Assembly (NCBI RefSeq): GCF_022965805.1
Contig: NC_133101.1
Location: forward strand, 42,259,642 to 42,323,641
Source of the DNA: Primulina eburnea
Taxonomy: Eukaryota; Streptophyta; Magnoliopsida; Lamiales; Gesneriaceae
Length of the DNA: 64,000 nucleotides
Direction of reading: 5' to 3'
Shown: positions 11,529 to 22,990 of the stretch, one piece after another
How positions within the stretch are numbered: position 1 is the stretch's first letter
Layout: each line of letters opens with the position of its first letter
Notes under the pieces: model-generated
What the model was told of the DNA's origin: nothing
The model's input: the letters and a program-made list of their open reading frames with translations, nothing else
Databases searched by the model: none
Program-made: the position numbers and the translations under genes

Positions 11529-13669
11529 TCACTGCGCAAACAACTCGGGATACTTCTCTCTCATCTCATCCTCTGGTTCCCACGTGGCTTCTTCAATCAA
11601 ATGATTCCTCCAAAGGACTTTAACAATTCCGATCTCTTTGTTTCTCAATACTTTAACATTGCGATCCAGAATCTGAACTGGAATCTCTTGATACGTCAAA
11701 TTCGACGTCAAATCCAATGGCTCGTGACGAAGAACATGGGAAGGATTCGCAAATAATTCTTGAGCATCGAAACATGAAAAACATTATGAAATATATCAAG
11801 ATGTGGCGGTAGGGATAACCTGTAAGCTCGATCACCAAATCTGTCCAAGATCTCAAATGGACCAATAAATCTCGAACTCAACTTTCCCTTCTTGCCAAAC
11901 CGCATCACACCCTTAAGAGGTGTTATCATCAAGAACACATGGTCGCCAACCTCAAACTGCAACGGTCTACGACGCACATCAGCATAGCTCTTCTGTCTTG
12001 ACTGTGCTGTCTTCATCCTCTCTCGAATAACAGCAACAACATCAGCTGTCTGTTGTACCAACTCTGGACCCAACATCTTTCTCTCACCAATCTCATCCCA
12101 ATACAAGGGAGATCTACACTTCCTGTCATAAAGTGCTTCATACGGTGCCATGCCAATCGTCGCTTGGTAGCTATTATTGTACGTGAACTCAACAAGAGGC
12201 AATTTGGAATCCCAGCTACCAGGATAATCGATAGTACAAGCTCTGAGCGATCCTCTAAAATTTGAATAACTCTCTCTGATTGACCATCGCTCTAGGGGTG
12301 ATATGCTGTACTAAAAGCTAACCGTGAACCCATAGCTCTGTGCAAACTCTTCCAAAACTCTGAAGTAAATCTAGGGTCACGATCAGACACGATCGACACA
12401 GGAACACCATGAAGTATAACAATCTCTGCTATGTACTCTTTGGCATATTGGTTCATGGAATACGTCATCTTGACTGGGAGAAAATGCGCTGACTTGGTCA
12501 ATCGATCAACAATAACCCAAATAGAGTTGAAACCTTTCTGCGTCCTGGGAAGACCAGTCACGAAATCCATCGTAATATGCTCCCATTTCCATTGAGGAAT
12601 CGGTAATGACAACAATGTCCCAGCAGGTCTCTGATGCTCAATCTTCACCTGCTGACAAGTTAGGCACTGAGAAATAAACATGGCAATATCTTTCTTCATA
12701 CCTGGCCACCAATAGAGTCTACGAAGATCCTGATGCATCTTGGTACTACCTGGGTGTATTGAATATGGCGCGGTATGTGCCTCTCTCAATACGTCTCGTC
12801 GAATATCATCACCAGTAGGAACACAAATACGGTCTCTGAATGTCGTCAAACCATCTCCATTCATCCCAAACTCTGAATTACCCCTCTCCTCTGCTCTAGC
12901 TCTCATCTCTGATAACTGTACATCATTGGCTTGCTCTCTACGGATCCTGTCCGTCAATGTAGCCCGAATAACCAACGCTGAAAAGCAAGCAATGGTTCCC
13001 GGTACTACTAAAGATATCTCCTCTCGTTGCAACTCCAACAACAATAGCTTCTGAATCATAGAACTCAAAGAAGAACTTGACTTACGACTCAAAGCATCCG
13101 CTACAATATTCGCCTTCCCTGGGTGGTAACTAATCGTCACATCATAGTCTTTGACAAGCTCTAACCACCGTCTCTGTCGCATATTGAGTTCTTTCGGAGA
13201 AAACAAATACTTCAAACTCTTGTGGTCCGTGAAAATTTCACATTTTTCGCCATATAAATAATGTCTCCAGATTTTCACGGCGAAAACCACAGCTGCTAGC
13301 TCCAGATCGTGTGTAGGATAATTCCTCTCATAGTCCTTCAATTGGCGAGAAGCATAAGCTATAACTTTCCCACGTTGCATCAGCACTGCACCAAGACCCT
13401 TTTTCGATGCATCAGTATAAACAACAAAGTCCTCTGTACCACTGGGCAATGCAAGTACCGGAGCTGTCGTCAGTTTATCTTTCACTTCTTGGAATCCACT
13501 CTGGCATTCATTGGACCACTCAAACTTCACAGTTTTCCTCGTCAGATTGGTTAACGGCAGGGCAATCTTGGAAAAATCTGAAATAAAGCGACGATAATAA
13601 CCCGCCAAACCAAGAAAACTGCGTACCTCTGATACAGTGGTAGGAATAGGCCACTTCTGTATTGCCTCA
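11529..13669 (-). pseudogene. pol: H pol, C-terminal part: RT end, RNase H, integrase, chromodomain-like tail
   Basis: Begins at the M insertion with the RT thumb/connection motif EAIQKWPIPTTVSEVRSFLG. RNase H follows ([34 protein letters not shown]), then an integrase zinc finger (HTAPYSIHPG ... CLTCQQVKIEHQ), catalytic core ([24 protein letters not shown]), a GPF motif (FIGPFEIL), and a tail EEATWEPEDEMREKYPELF typical of the Tekay chromodomain. Lesions: in-frame TAG near 12296, where sister elements read Gln; a frame change near 12240; another near 11760. The product would cleave, copy and integrate element cDNA, but this copy cannot make it whole. Confidence 0.9.
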
Positions 13670-14623
13670 TGAAAGGATCGGTTGTCGTAACAAGAGTGTT
13701 TAGAAGGGGGGGTTAAATAAATACTCACACTTAAACTTGTTCTTTAACAATATTTGAGTTCAGTTTAGTGACAAACTGAATCTCGGAATCTTGTTGGTCA
13801 ATAACAATCAGTTAAACTAGAGTAGTTGCGGAAAGTAACTGACTGAAAGATAAAATACGAAACTGAAAGAAATATGCAAGAGTTGTTTCTGGATGTTCGG
13901 AGAATTTAATTACTCCTATGTCACCCCTTCTATCACAATGATAGGATATTCACTAAAAGACTTTGATCAAGTACAGCACTTGTACAGACCCACTTCAGTT
14001 TGGACTTACAACTGCCAAAACTGAAACTCTTAGTTCTACACAATATTCTCAGTACGTAACTGATATTAGCACAATTGAATCTAACAGCTTTTAGAGAGTG
14101 CTAATAAGCTCAGATTGTAGCCTTGATTGCTACGAGTAATTCCAATGAAAGTGAGCTAAGATTTTGACAGAGTAACAACAAGCTTAAGATTGAGTGATTA
14201 TCTCTTGTTCTTCTGCTGTTCTTCAGTCGTATTTATACTTCTCTTTCAACGGTATCTTTGAGATGTATTTGGATTCTTGTATCCGTTGATTGCCACTTCA
14301 TCATTTGTTGGGCAATGTTCTCTTCATTGATTGTCATACGGCGTCTTAATTGCAATAGCCGAAATACGTTGTTCTATGCTGTAATGATTGAGGTGTGGCT
14401 TTCCATATTCATTTGATGTTTACTATGTCCTTTTGTCGGTTGAATGTTCTTTCCCGAGAAGCATTCAGTTGAGATATGTTTTGACTGAAACTTATGCGGC
14501 TGAGTATATTAACTGATCGGTTTCCAACTGATCAGTTTTCTTCATTTGTTCAGCTGGATTCAGTTGTCTCATAATTCAGTTAGTTTCTTCAGTTTGTCAA
14601 ACTCCGAAATTTGGTTTCCAACA
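13670..14623 (-). repeat. 3' LTR of M, 954 bp
   Basis: The plus strand reads TGAAAGGATCGG ... GGTTTCCAACA. It differs from the partner LTR at about 4 percent of sites in the first 280 bp. The minus-strand TATA box (GTATAAATAC) is near 14228-14237. It is rich in CAGTT/AACTG. The adjoining minus-strand tract AAAAAGAGGGAAAT (14624-14637) is the polypurine tract; 14638-14765 is an untranslated tail. Confidence 0.9.
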
Positions 14624-14765
14624 ATTTCCCTCTTTTTGGTGTTTGACAAAACTAAGCATATATTAACTGAAGGATTGAACTTTTATAGACTGCTTCTTAA
14701 CAAAAACTGTCTCAAAATAAACTGCTAAACTGCTAACTGCTCTTCAATGCTTTTTGTGAGTCATA

Positions 14766-16529
14766 CTAAACTTCCCCCTTTTTGTCAAACTGAGCCATGT
14801 GGAGAGATAATTGTCGAACTTCAGTAGATAAGATGCCGACATCGGCTGAAATACTGGAGAAGGCAGTAAGAACTGAGGTTTGCAGTGAGTCTATTTTGTT
14901 TGCAACAGATGTTTCTAGTCTTTCAACTCGTTGGTTGATCACATCTTGAGCAACAAAAAGAGCAGCAGTTGTGGCTTTGTTCGGCTTGTGTTCTATGGCA
15001 ACTGAGAGTTCAGTTACAACTTCTTGAATATTCTTCAGCTTTGCAAAAACAAAATCTTCGGATACATTCAGCTTTACAAAATGATAGTATTGGGTTGACT
15101 GAATGGATTTGATGGCATCCATTATTTGATTCATATTTGTTTTGATGGTGTTGATTTCATCGAACAATGCTTCTGAATTTGAGATTTCAGGAGACATGAC
15201 TCCTATATCTTCCTGATCTGGCACTTGTTCTGGAGGAGTGAAGATTATCATAGTGCGATCAACTGTTTCTTCTGGACCTTGAGATGAAGAAGGTTGCTTC
15301 TGAGCATCAGAAACATTTTGTTCTAGAATAACAGGGTTATCTGTGGTAACTGCTGTTGGAGAATCATCGGCTTGTTCTTCTGTTTGATCAACAGCTGAAA
15401 CCTGGGGGGGGGGGGGGGGTCCTTCAGTTTGAAGATTTCCAACATTAGGCAACTGCTCTCTTTCACAGATTTAGTGAGTGTTTCCTCTTGGTTCTGAGTG
15501 AGCACTTCAGTTTGCTCTTCAGTTTCAGATGTTACTTGCTGAACTGTTTCTGGAGCAACAAAAAATTGTGCTTGTTCTGCATTATCAGAGAATTGAACAT
15601 GTTCTTCAGCAATAAAAGTTTGAACTGGGTCTACAGATGTAACCAAAACTTCTTGTTCTGTTTGTTCAGTCAGAGGATCAACTGATTCAAGATTATGTGC
15701 TTCAGTTTGAGCTTCCTGAGCAACTGACTGAATGATTTCATCGATATTGGCGAAGGTAAGTTCAGTCTCAGAGTACAGATGTTGATCCTCGGCTGTTGTT
15801 TGTGGAACCTCCTGGACTGATTTTTCAGCAATGAGTTTTTCAGAAGATTCATTCTGCTGAGGTGATGAAGATTTGTATTCCTCTGTTCCTGAAGATTTTT
15901 CTGGAAGAACAAGTTCTTGATCTTGTTCCCAAAACCTTATTTCCCTCTGTAGACCACTAAGATCTGCATCCAGTTGAGTGAACACAGCTCTATCTTGATA
16001 TGCAGTTGGCCCTGTGGGGTTGTAGTTTTCTTTCAACTGTCTAACCATCTTAGTCAGTTGATTAGCCCGTATTTGATCAAAGAAATACTGTCTCCTTTCC
16101 AGTGCTTGAATAATGGTAGCAGCTTTAACTACCCTCAAAACTATCTTTTCTAGTTTAATAAACGTCTTCAGTTGGGATTTTTGCTTCAGTTTCTTGGCAA
16201 AAATTTCGGTCCTGAAGCTATTCCAACGGTCAAAAGCTGTGAGAATGAGCTATGCGCCTCAGGATCTTCAATTCCTTGCGGAGCATTAGCTGATACATGT
16301 GACCATCCTTGAAGACGTCCACCCACACAACAATATTCAAGTGTTCTCGCACTTGATTCAGTTCTGCCACCAATTCAGGAGTGGTGGCCTCCCCAGAATT
16401 GTACAAGAGCTCAAGCTCCTGCAATCGCTCCCAATAATGCAGACTTTCATAGAAGACTTCGTCTTCAATCTCAGCCTTCCTGGCCTCTACAGAAAAGGGA
16501 GAAAGACTTGAGTCACCCGTGTCAGACAT
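14766..16529 (-). pseudogene. M coiled-coil ORF, about 580 codons, two frame changes
   Basis: Starts at ATG 16527-16529 (MSDTGDSSLSPF) and ends at TAG 14766-14768 (QFDKKGEV). Three frames join into one product: one frame change near 16240 and one in a run of 16 G (15404-15419, a polyproline tract on the coding strand). The N-terminal third is helical and charged; the middle is acidic, Gln/Glu/Thr-rich and apparently disordered; the C-terminal 150 residues have heptad-like spacing (INQRVERLETSVANKIDSL), suggesting a coiled coil. No Gag knuckle, protease or polymerase motif is present. A TATAAATA box lies 47 bp upstream. Its position before the 3' LTR recalls the env-like ORF of SIRE elements, but no signal peptide or membrane segment is seen. 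From memory, unverified, similar predicted proteins occur in Gesneriaceae. Function unknown. Confidence 0.7.
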
Positions 16530-17104
16530 TTTTGAATATTTTGAATGATATGTCTAAAACTAACTGAGTTATTTCTATTTATAGGGGAATATCAAGAAAG
16601 CTGAAGAGTCGTAAATAGTTCAGCAAGACCAATAACTTCTCGCACTCTTAAAATTATTTTGTAGCACTATTTTAATTATTTTATGCACCAATTTATGGGG
16701 AATATTAATTTCAAAAGGTTAACTGAGAAGACAGTTGTTTGTAACTTCTCAACTGAAATGAATCAGTTTCCCAACTGATCGTTCAGTTGGATTGTTTACA
16801 AATCTTCTCACATACGTTAACTAATTAAAATTTATTATATTCTAAATCAATTGACGTGACTGCAGATTGACGACGTGGCTTACTCTAAAACCGCTAATCT
16901 TTATACACACGATTACATCACACGTACACCTATTTTTTATTCAAAATTTTCATGGACTGACACGTGTCCAGAATTTGAACAGTCACGCTCAAATGTACTA
17001 TACCCGCTTCAATTCAGTTCTTCTCCTTCACGCATACAATCAGTTCTAAGAGCATATTAATTTCCAAAGCTTATTTTCTACAAATTTCAGTCTTACCTTC
17101 CGAA
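16530..17104. promoter_or_regulatory. Intergenic region between divergent M ORFs, bidirectional promoter-like
   Basis: Separates the start codons of the minus ORF (16529) and plus ORF (17105). On the minus strand CTATAAATAG (box at 16576-16583) is about 47 bp upstream of the ATG. Toward the plus ORF there is a G-box-containing GACACGTGTCC near 16958-16968 and a pyrimidine-rich leader ending CTTACCTTCCGAA before the ATG. Many AACTG/CAGTT words occur. Promoter activity is inferred. Confidence 0.45.
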
Positions 17105-17332
17105 ATGGCTAATCAGATCCCTGCTCACGTGATGAATGCCATGGCAATAGATTTTGACTCAGTTTTATCAATTCAAGAAGCTGATATAAAAAATGTCTTT
17201 CTGAAGATTGAATCTGCTGGGCTCAGAATGTTCTTGGGACAATCTTCACAAGAAATATACTCGAAGGAAGTGAATGAATTCTATATGAAAGGGTATGTCA
17301 CTGTTGAAGGAAACATCGCTATCACTATTTAA
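17105..17332 (+). CDS. Small M ORF, 75 aa, unknown function, antisense to M
   Basis: Starts ATGGCTAATCAG (MANQIPAHVMNAMAIDFDSV) and ends at a TAA at 17330-17332. The context GAAATGGCT is a good plant start. The translation has a tidy composition (IQEADIKNVFLKIESAG, LRMFLGQSS) without low complexity, and looks like the N-terminal part of a longer protein cut short where LTR N begins. It is divergent from the coiled-coil ORF. No known domain is recognised; from memory, unverified, predicted proteins with a similar DFDSVL...LRGFLG start occur in Gesneriaceae retroelements. Confidence 0.4.
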   Translation: MANQIPAHVMNAMAIDFDSVLSIQEADIKNVFLKIESAGLRMFLGQSSQEIYSKEVNEFYMKGYVTVEGNIAITI

Positions 17333-17369
17333 CTCATTCAACGTGCATATTTTAAATGGTTTACAAAAT

Positions 17370-18686
17370 ATTTATACGGTTTCTACGAAGGATTATTTCG
17401 AGTGTTTTCCGCTTGGTTTGAACACCAAACTCGATTTAAAACTATGGAAATGATAAGTAAATGCAATAAACAAATAGACACGAATTTGTTTATGGATGTT
17501 CGGAGATTTCAAACACTCCTACGTCACCCCTTCTTCCCCTTGGGAAGGATTCACTAGAAGACTTTGATTCATACAACTCTTTGTACAAACCCGATCCGAA
17601 GGGCAGCACCCAACTAGAACTCCTAGCACTCAAGATTGTAGGCAGCACCTCACAATCAGCATATTGTTTAATGTCTCATATGCAAAGACTACATACACAA
17701 GTTTTACGTCTTTGTGCAAGAATCACTCAACTAATATTTGAAGTTCAACTCTCTTCTATATGTGTGAGTGATTGTGTGTGAGGAATTTATCATTTACAGT
17801 GTGCATCTCAAATGTATCCTCACACAAGGGCTTGTGCTCTCAACTAGCTGATTTTTTCATGCTAACTGCCCATGCTTTGAATTCCCTTCAAAAGCACTTG
17901 TTTGATCTTTAATATGTTGTATTTATAGGCTCCAACACTGATATATACGTTAGACACAAGAATATGACCGTTTGAAAAGTTTATGTACTGTTTCCGAGAT
18001 TGCAACGGTCAAATTCAGCTTGTTGGGCATTTTCCCGACTGGTCAACTCTGGTCAACTGGTCAACTCTGGTCAACTCAACTGGTCGTTCAGTTCAACTGG
18101 TCAGCAACTGGTTCAGATCAGTTGGTCAACTGCTGGTTCAGATCAGTTGGTTGGTCAGCTGGTTCAGTTTCAGCTGATGTGCTGAAATCAGCCTAGCTGA
18201 TTTCAGTTTGTGCAGAACCAGTAGTTTCATCGTCATTTATCAGCATCGTAAGCTTCGATTCAGAACCAGTAGCTTCATCTTTCCAACGCATACTTAATCG
18301 CTTCGTTTCGATAACCGAGCTGAGAGATATGACCAAAATACCGCAGCTGCTCAAACTCAACTGATTACTGTTTTCGTGTGATCAGTTCGGTGATTGAGCG
18401 ATCAGTTAAACCATGATAACATCCGATTTTGCCTAACTGACGTGAAATACGATTTGTTCCAAATTGAGTTTCATAATCAGTCCAATTGGCGGATTGTCAT
18501 TTGAATCATCCAGCTGGGAGATATCATCAAAACACCGAAGCTCGCCAGAAATTCAGTTTGTGCAAAATTCAGTTTCAGCTTGCTTCTTGTGTTTGCAACT
18601 TCACACTTGAGTAAATATGTTAGAAACACAATAACAAGTTTTGTTAACATCAAAATCAAGACTGCGAACTTGAAAACTTTTAACAA
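17370..18686 (-). repeat. LTR N, M-related, degenerate, inside M (borders approximate)
   Basis: Parallels the M LTRs: GGATGTTCGGAGA, ACGTCACCCCTTCT and AGAAGACTTTGAT occur in the same order, and a minus-strand TATAAATAC box lies at about 17921-17930, as in M. The right end ...CTTTTAACA at 18686 is followed by a C-rich tract like the M polypurine tract. The left border cannot be fixed and no target duplication is found. It is either a fused second element or a captured LTR. Confidence 0.6.
18006..18130 (-). promoter_or_regulatory. W-box-like cluster upstream of LTR N TATA box
   Basis: GGTCAA occurs at 18006, 18041, 18051, 18059, 18069 and 18124 (TTGACC on the minus strand), mostly as GGTCAACT repeats spaced 8-12 bp. 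TTGACC matches the W-box bound by WRKY factors. The cluster lies about 80-200 bp upstream of the minus-strand TATA box at 17921. It may also be simple-sequence drift of CAACTG-rich DNA. Confidence 0.5.
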
Positions 18687-19207
18687 TCTCCCCCTTTTTG
18701 ATGATCACAAAACTTGGATAAACAATCAACTCAACTAACATATTTCTCCCCCTTTTTGTGTGAATCAAAAAGTCATATTTTCAAACATTTTAAACAAAAT
18801 TTTCTCCCCCTCAATATTTAAAAATAATCTACTCATTAAAATTATAATGAGTTCTCCCCCTATATTTTAAAAATTTTGAAAAATGTAAAAGAAGAGGGAT
18901 AACTAACCAATTTTCTCCATGACTCATTTTCTGCTGCAACACATATGATCTGTCTTCAACAAATAAACTGTATTTGCTCGTCCACAATTAGGCTGCAAAA
19001 TTTATATCACTGTAAACCTCTACGAGTCTAGTTTACAACGCAAAAAGCAGTTTGTCATTTGGACACTCGAGCAAGGAGATATGCCATTTTTCCTACGGTC
19101 GCTGCAAGCTGCGCGAAAATTCAGTTTTGCATATATATGTGTAAAAAATCTGAAATTTCGAATTTTAAACATCAAAATCAGTTTCAATGTTATTTCAAGA
19201 ACAACCC
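18687..19207 (-). other. Non-coding internal region of M with four C-rich tracts
   Basis: CTCCCCCT-like tracts occur near 18689, 18740, 18804 and 18853 (minus strand: GGGGGAG purine tracts), separated by A/T-rich DNA; the first directly adjoins LTR N as a polypurine tract would. The rest, to 19207, is the 5' untranslated leader downstream of the M primer site. No ORF with recognisable content. Confidence 0.55.
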
Positions 19208-19219
19208 GCTCTGATACCA
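19208..19219 (-). other. Primer binding site of M (tRNA-Met)
   Basis: The minus strand reads TGGTATCAGAGC, complementary to the 3' end of plant initiator tRNA-Met, 2 bp from the LTR that starts at 19222. Confidence 0.85.
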
Positions 19220-19221
19220 CT

Positions 19222-20176
19222 TGAAAGGATCGGTTTTCGTAACAAGAGTGTTTAGAAGGGAGGGTTGAATAAAACACTCACACTTAAAATTGTTCTTTAA
19301 CAATATTTGAGTTCAGTTTAGTGACAAACTGAATCTCGGAATCTTGTTGGTCAATAACAATCAGTTAAACTAGAGTAGTTGCGGAAAGTAACTGACTGAA
19401 AGATAGAATACGAAACTGAAAGAAATATGAAATATTTGTTTCTGGATGTTCGGAGAATTTAATGACTCCTACGTCACCCCTTCTATCACAAGGATAGGAT
19501 ATTCACTAAAAGACTTTGATCAAGTACAGCACTTGTACAGACCCACTTCAGTTTGGACTTACAACTGCCAAAACTGAAACTCTTAGTTCTACACAATATT
19601 CTCAGTACGTAACTGATATTAGCACAATTGAATCTAACAGCTTTTAGAGAGTGCTAATAAGCTCAGATTGTAGCGTTGATTGCTACGAGTAATTCAAATG
19701 AAAGTGAGCTAAGATTTTGACAGAGTAACAACAAGCTTAAGATTGAGTGATTATCTCTTGTTCTTCTGCTGGTCTTCAGTCGTATTTATACTTATCTTTC
19801 AACGGTATCTTTGAGATGTATTTGAATTCTTGTATCCGTTGATTGCCACTTCATCATTTGTTGGGCAATGTTCTCTTCATTGATTGTCATACGACGTCTT
19901 AATTGCAGTAGCCGAAATACGTTGTTCTATGCTGTAATGATTGAGGCGTGGCTTTCCATATTCATTTGCTGTTTACTATGTCCTTTTGTCAGTTGAATGT
20001 TCTTTCCCGAGAAGCATTCAGTTGAGATATGTTTTGACTGAAACTTATGCGGCTGAGTATATTAACTGATCGGTTTCCAACGGATCAGTTTTCTTCATTT
20101 GTTCAGCTGGATTCAGTTGTCTCATAATTCATTTAGTTTCTTCAGTTTGTCAAACTCCGAAATTTGGTTTCCAACA
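19222..20176 (-). repeat. 5' LTR of M, 955 bp
   Basis: Partner of 13670-14623 with the same ends (TGAAAGGATCGG ... GGTTTCCAACA on the plus strand) and matching throughout. As the LTR next to the primer site it holds the active promoter (minus-strand GTATAAATAC near 19787). Flanked on the right by tctca. Confidence 0.9.
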
Positions 20177-22442
20177 TCTCAATCTTTGCTGGATCAATAG
20201 CTAACCCATCCTTCGAGACCACATGGCCTAAGAAAGAAATCTGCTCCAACCAGAACTCACATTTCTTCAACTTAGCATACAATATCTTCTCTCTCAACAA
20301 CTGAAGAACAACTCTGAGGTGCTCTGAATGAAGCTCTCTGGTATTGGAATAAATCAAAATGTCATCGATGAAAACAATGACAATGCTATCCAAATATGGC
20401 TTGAACACACGGTTCATAAGATCCATGAAGACTGAAGGAGCATTGGTCAGACCAAACTGACATCACAAGAAATTCATAATGACCGTACCTGGTCCGGAAC
20501 GCTATCTTAGGGATATCAGACTCCCTAACCTTCAATTGATAATATCCAGATCGCAGATCAATCTTTGAAAACACTGTAGCCCCTTGCAGTTGATCAAACA
20601 AGTCATCTATCCGTGGCAACGAATACTTATTCTTGATAGTCACTTTGTTGAGCTCTAAGTAATCAATATACAGCCGCAAAGACCCATCTTTCTTCTTGAC
20701 AAATAGAACCGGAGCTCCCCAAGGCGAAGAACTCGGTCGAATGAAACCTTTATCCAAAAGATCCTGCAATTGCGTCTTTAACTCTTTCATCTCTGTAGCG
20801 GCCATTCTGTACGGAGCCTTGGAAATAGGAACCGTACCTGGAACTAGGTCAATCACAAACTCCACATCTCTGTCCGGAGGTAAACCTGGCACATCATCCT
20901 CAAAAACATCAGAGAACTCTCTCACAACATCAATATCATCAATATTCAACTTCACAATTTTATCCACATCAACAATCGAAGCCAAAAACCCATCACAACC
21001 TCTAAACAACAACTTCTTAGCCTCAAGCCACTGAAATAAAAGGAAGGACCAGCGAAGTACCTGCACTGGCGAGCATACCCTCCTTATTGCCATCATCTGA
21101 AAATTTCACCGTCTTAGCAACGCAATCAATCACTACACGATAGGTTGATAGCCAATCCATGCCAAGTATAATATCAAATGCAACCATCGGGATAACAATC
21201 AAATCGGCAAAAACCACTCGCTCATCAATTTGAACAGAGCACGCATACACAATAGATGTTGGGCACAACACATCCCCCGAAGGCAATACAACATTAAACT
21301 GGAGGGGAAGAACAGAAGGAACTATACCCGAAGATCTCAAAAATAGTTCAGACATAAAAGAATGAGTAGCACCTGTATCAATCAATGTCGTAGCTACTCT
21401 GCCTGAAATTAAAATAGTGCTAGAGATCACAGAAGAATCATGATTTATACCTTCCTTTGTCATGGTAAAGATGCGACCCTGCACCTTCTCTTTACTCGCT
21501 CCTCTAGGACAATCTTTGGCAATGTGGCCTGCAGTGCCACATTGATAACAAGTGTGAGTACCAAATCTGCACTCTCCCCGATGATGTCTACTGCACTTGG
21601 GAAACAATGGCTTCTCGTGATCAAATGGAACTGTCGGTGGTTTAGGACTCGGCTCTAACTTGCCTTTCTCTTTGATTCGAACCCTGGCCTCCCTGAGCAA
21701 TGGCCTGCTGTCTCGCCTGTCTCTCTCTTGCAATGTCTTTCTCATCTTGTTCGGCCAACAAGGCCTTAGCCACAATCTCCTAGAATGTCACAGCTTTGGA
21801 CATATTGATGTCCCTTCTGATTTCTGCTCTAAGGCCTCGAATGAAATGAGCACCCTTATCTTTGTCATTGGAGGCAATGTATGGGGCAAACAGACAACCC
21901 TCCTCAAACTTCAGAATATACTCATCAACATTCATACCTCCCTGTCGAAGCTCCAAGAACTCAGTCACCTTCCTAGCTCGAAGTGCATCTGGGAAGTACT
22001 TGTCATAAAAGAGATCAGTGAACTCTTGCCACTTCAACGTCGAAACATCCACACTAACCTTGGTAGCATTCCACCAAATACGTGCAGCTTTGACTAACAC
22101 GAACACTGCACAATTGATTATGTCCTTGTCTTCGTAGTTGAGATGATCGAAAATAGCTTCAAGTGCCTTGATCCACTCTACGGCCACTAACGGATCAGTG
22201 CTTCCTGCAAATTCTGGCGGATCCATCCTCTTGAAAGCAGTAAATACCCCATCGGTTCCAACTGTTTGAACCACTTGGTCTCTTCCTTGGCCACTACCTT
22301 GACCTATACCTTGCATACGGAGTAACTGTTGGATCTGCTCACTTTGGACCTTGGCTTGCTCTTTCAATAACTTGCCGAACTCGTCGACAACTCTAGAGGA
22401 AGAACTATCCTCACCCTCTACGGCTTTCCTCTTAGGAGGCAT
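20177..22442 (-). pseudogene. gag-pol: H gag, protease and N-terminal reverse transcriptase
   Basis: Starts at ATG 22440-22442 (MPPKRKAVEGED), a better start than upstream Met codons in the leader. Gag core near RIWWNATKVSV, ELRQGGMNVDEY and FIRGLRAEIRRD; zinc knuckle CYQCGTAGHIAKDC; protease LIDTGATHSF; the linker [12 protein letters not shown] motifs [31 protein letters not shown] and active site FIDDILIYS. It ends at the M insertion after AKIEML. Lesions: TAG at 21780-21782 after KAVTF, a frame change near 21690, another near 21060, and a small deletion near 20455 just before the MDLMNRVF motif. Unlike E and F there is no intron-like gap between knuckle and protease. Confidence 0.9.
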
Positions 22443-22557
22443 ATCTCCTACAATGTGCTCACACAATACAAATCAATAGATAACAATGAATAGATGTAGA
22501 AGAAGACATACCCGGACAGTTGAAAGTAGACGAAGTCATATGCATTGGTCCGAAGAA

Positions 22558-22573
22558 CCTGGCTCTGATACCA
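22558..22573 (-). other. Primer binding site of H (tRNA-Met)
   Basis: The minus strand reads TGGTATCAGAGCCAGG, a 16-base complement of plant initiator tRNA-Met, 5 bp from the LTR. The interval 22443-22557 is the untranslated leader to gag. Confidence 0.9.
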
Positions 22574-22578
22574 CTAAA

Positions 22579-22990
22579 TGTGACACCTTTGACCCGTTTT
22601 AATAAAATAGCAGCGGAAATTAAAATTTTCTTGAAGAAGGAAGGGTAAAAAGTTCTTGACATAAAAATCTTTACAAAGAAATGTAAATACATGATCAATG
22701 AAATGATAAAAACCAAAATACAAAATATCATTTTTATGATCATGTCCAAAATGCCATCAAAATATCTTCTTCCTTCCATCTTTGGTATGCATATGACTCC
22801 GGCCCACAATCAACGTCCCGGCCCGTCGCTCTTATCTGCATCACATGAAATAACTGAAATGAGTATAAAACTCAGCAAGTGGAACTCTTACATATCAATG
22901 GATACATAGCATACTCTGAAAATCATGACTTTGAAAACATTAAATACCATCAACTCTGAAATATGAATATCATAGCATGAATAATAATAA
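22579..22990 (-). repeat. 5' LTR of H, truncated to 412 bp
   Basis: Matches the first 410 bp of 9686-11488 almost perfectly, then diverges at ATAATAATAA and becomes LTR Q. About 1.4 kb including U3 and the promoter is missing, so H cannot be transcribed from its own 5' LTR. Confidence 0.85.

Larger units (their letters stand above)
13670..20176 (-). mobile_element. Element M: copia-like LTR retrotransposon without pol, TSD cctca/tctca
   Basis: Two near-identical LTRs (13670-14623 and 19222-20176) flank 4.6 kb lacking protease, integrase, RT and RNase H. Primer site and polypurine tract place transcription on the minus strand. The flanks cctca (13665-13669) and tctca (20177-20181) are a target duplication with one mismatch; removing M restores a continuous H reading frame (AKIE to AIQKW). 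LTR ends TGTTGGAAAC and the C-rich GGGGGAG-type tracts resemble SIRE/Maximus-like copia elements. It carries a coiled-coil ORF, a divergent ORF and the remains of a second LTR (N), so it is non-autonomous. Confidence 0.85.
9686..22990 (-). mobile_element. Chromovirus H (Tekay/Del type), split by M, 5' LTR truncated
   Basis: Right to left: partial 5' LTR, tRNA-Met primer site, gag, protease, reverse transcriptase (interrupted by M), RNase H, integrase with chromodomain-like tail, polypurine tract, complete 3' LTR. Without M about 6.8 kb remain; roughly 1.4 kb of the 5' LTR is missing. The left-flank bases cttta would be the target duplication, but the right counterpart was lost with the LTR. 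The element sits in a plus-orientation type-beta LTR. Confidence 0.9.

Noticed and set aside
15404..15419. Two separate proteins overlapping in M at 15323-15452
   Set aside because: The overlap is produced by a run of 16 G that shifts frame inside a polyproline tract; one ORF with a length change is simpler.
14766..16529. M coiled-coil ORF as an envelope gene
   Set aside because: The position fits, but there is no signal peptide, transmembrane segment or glycoprotein-like cysteine pattern, so I keep it as unknown.
22558..22573. tRNA genes at the TGGTATCAGAGC sites
   Set aside because: Only the 3' acceptor complement is present; these are primer binding sites beside LTRs, with no cloverleaf.
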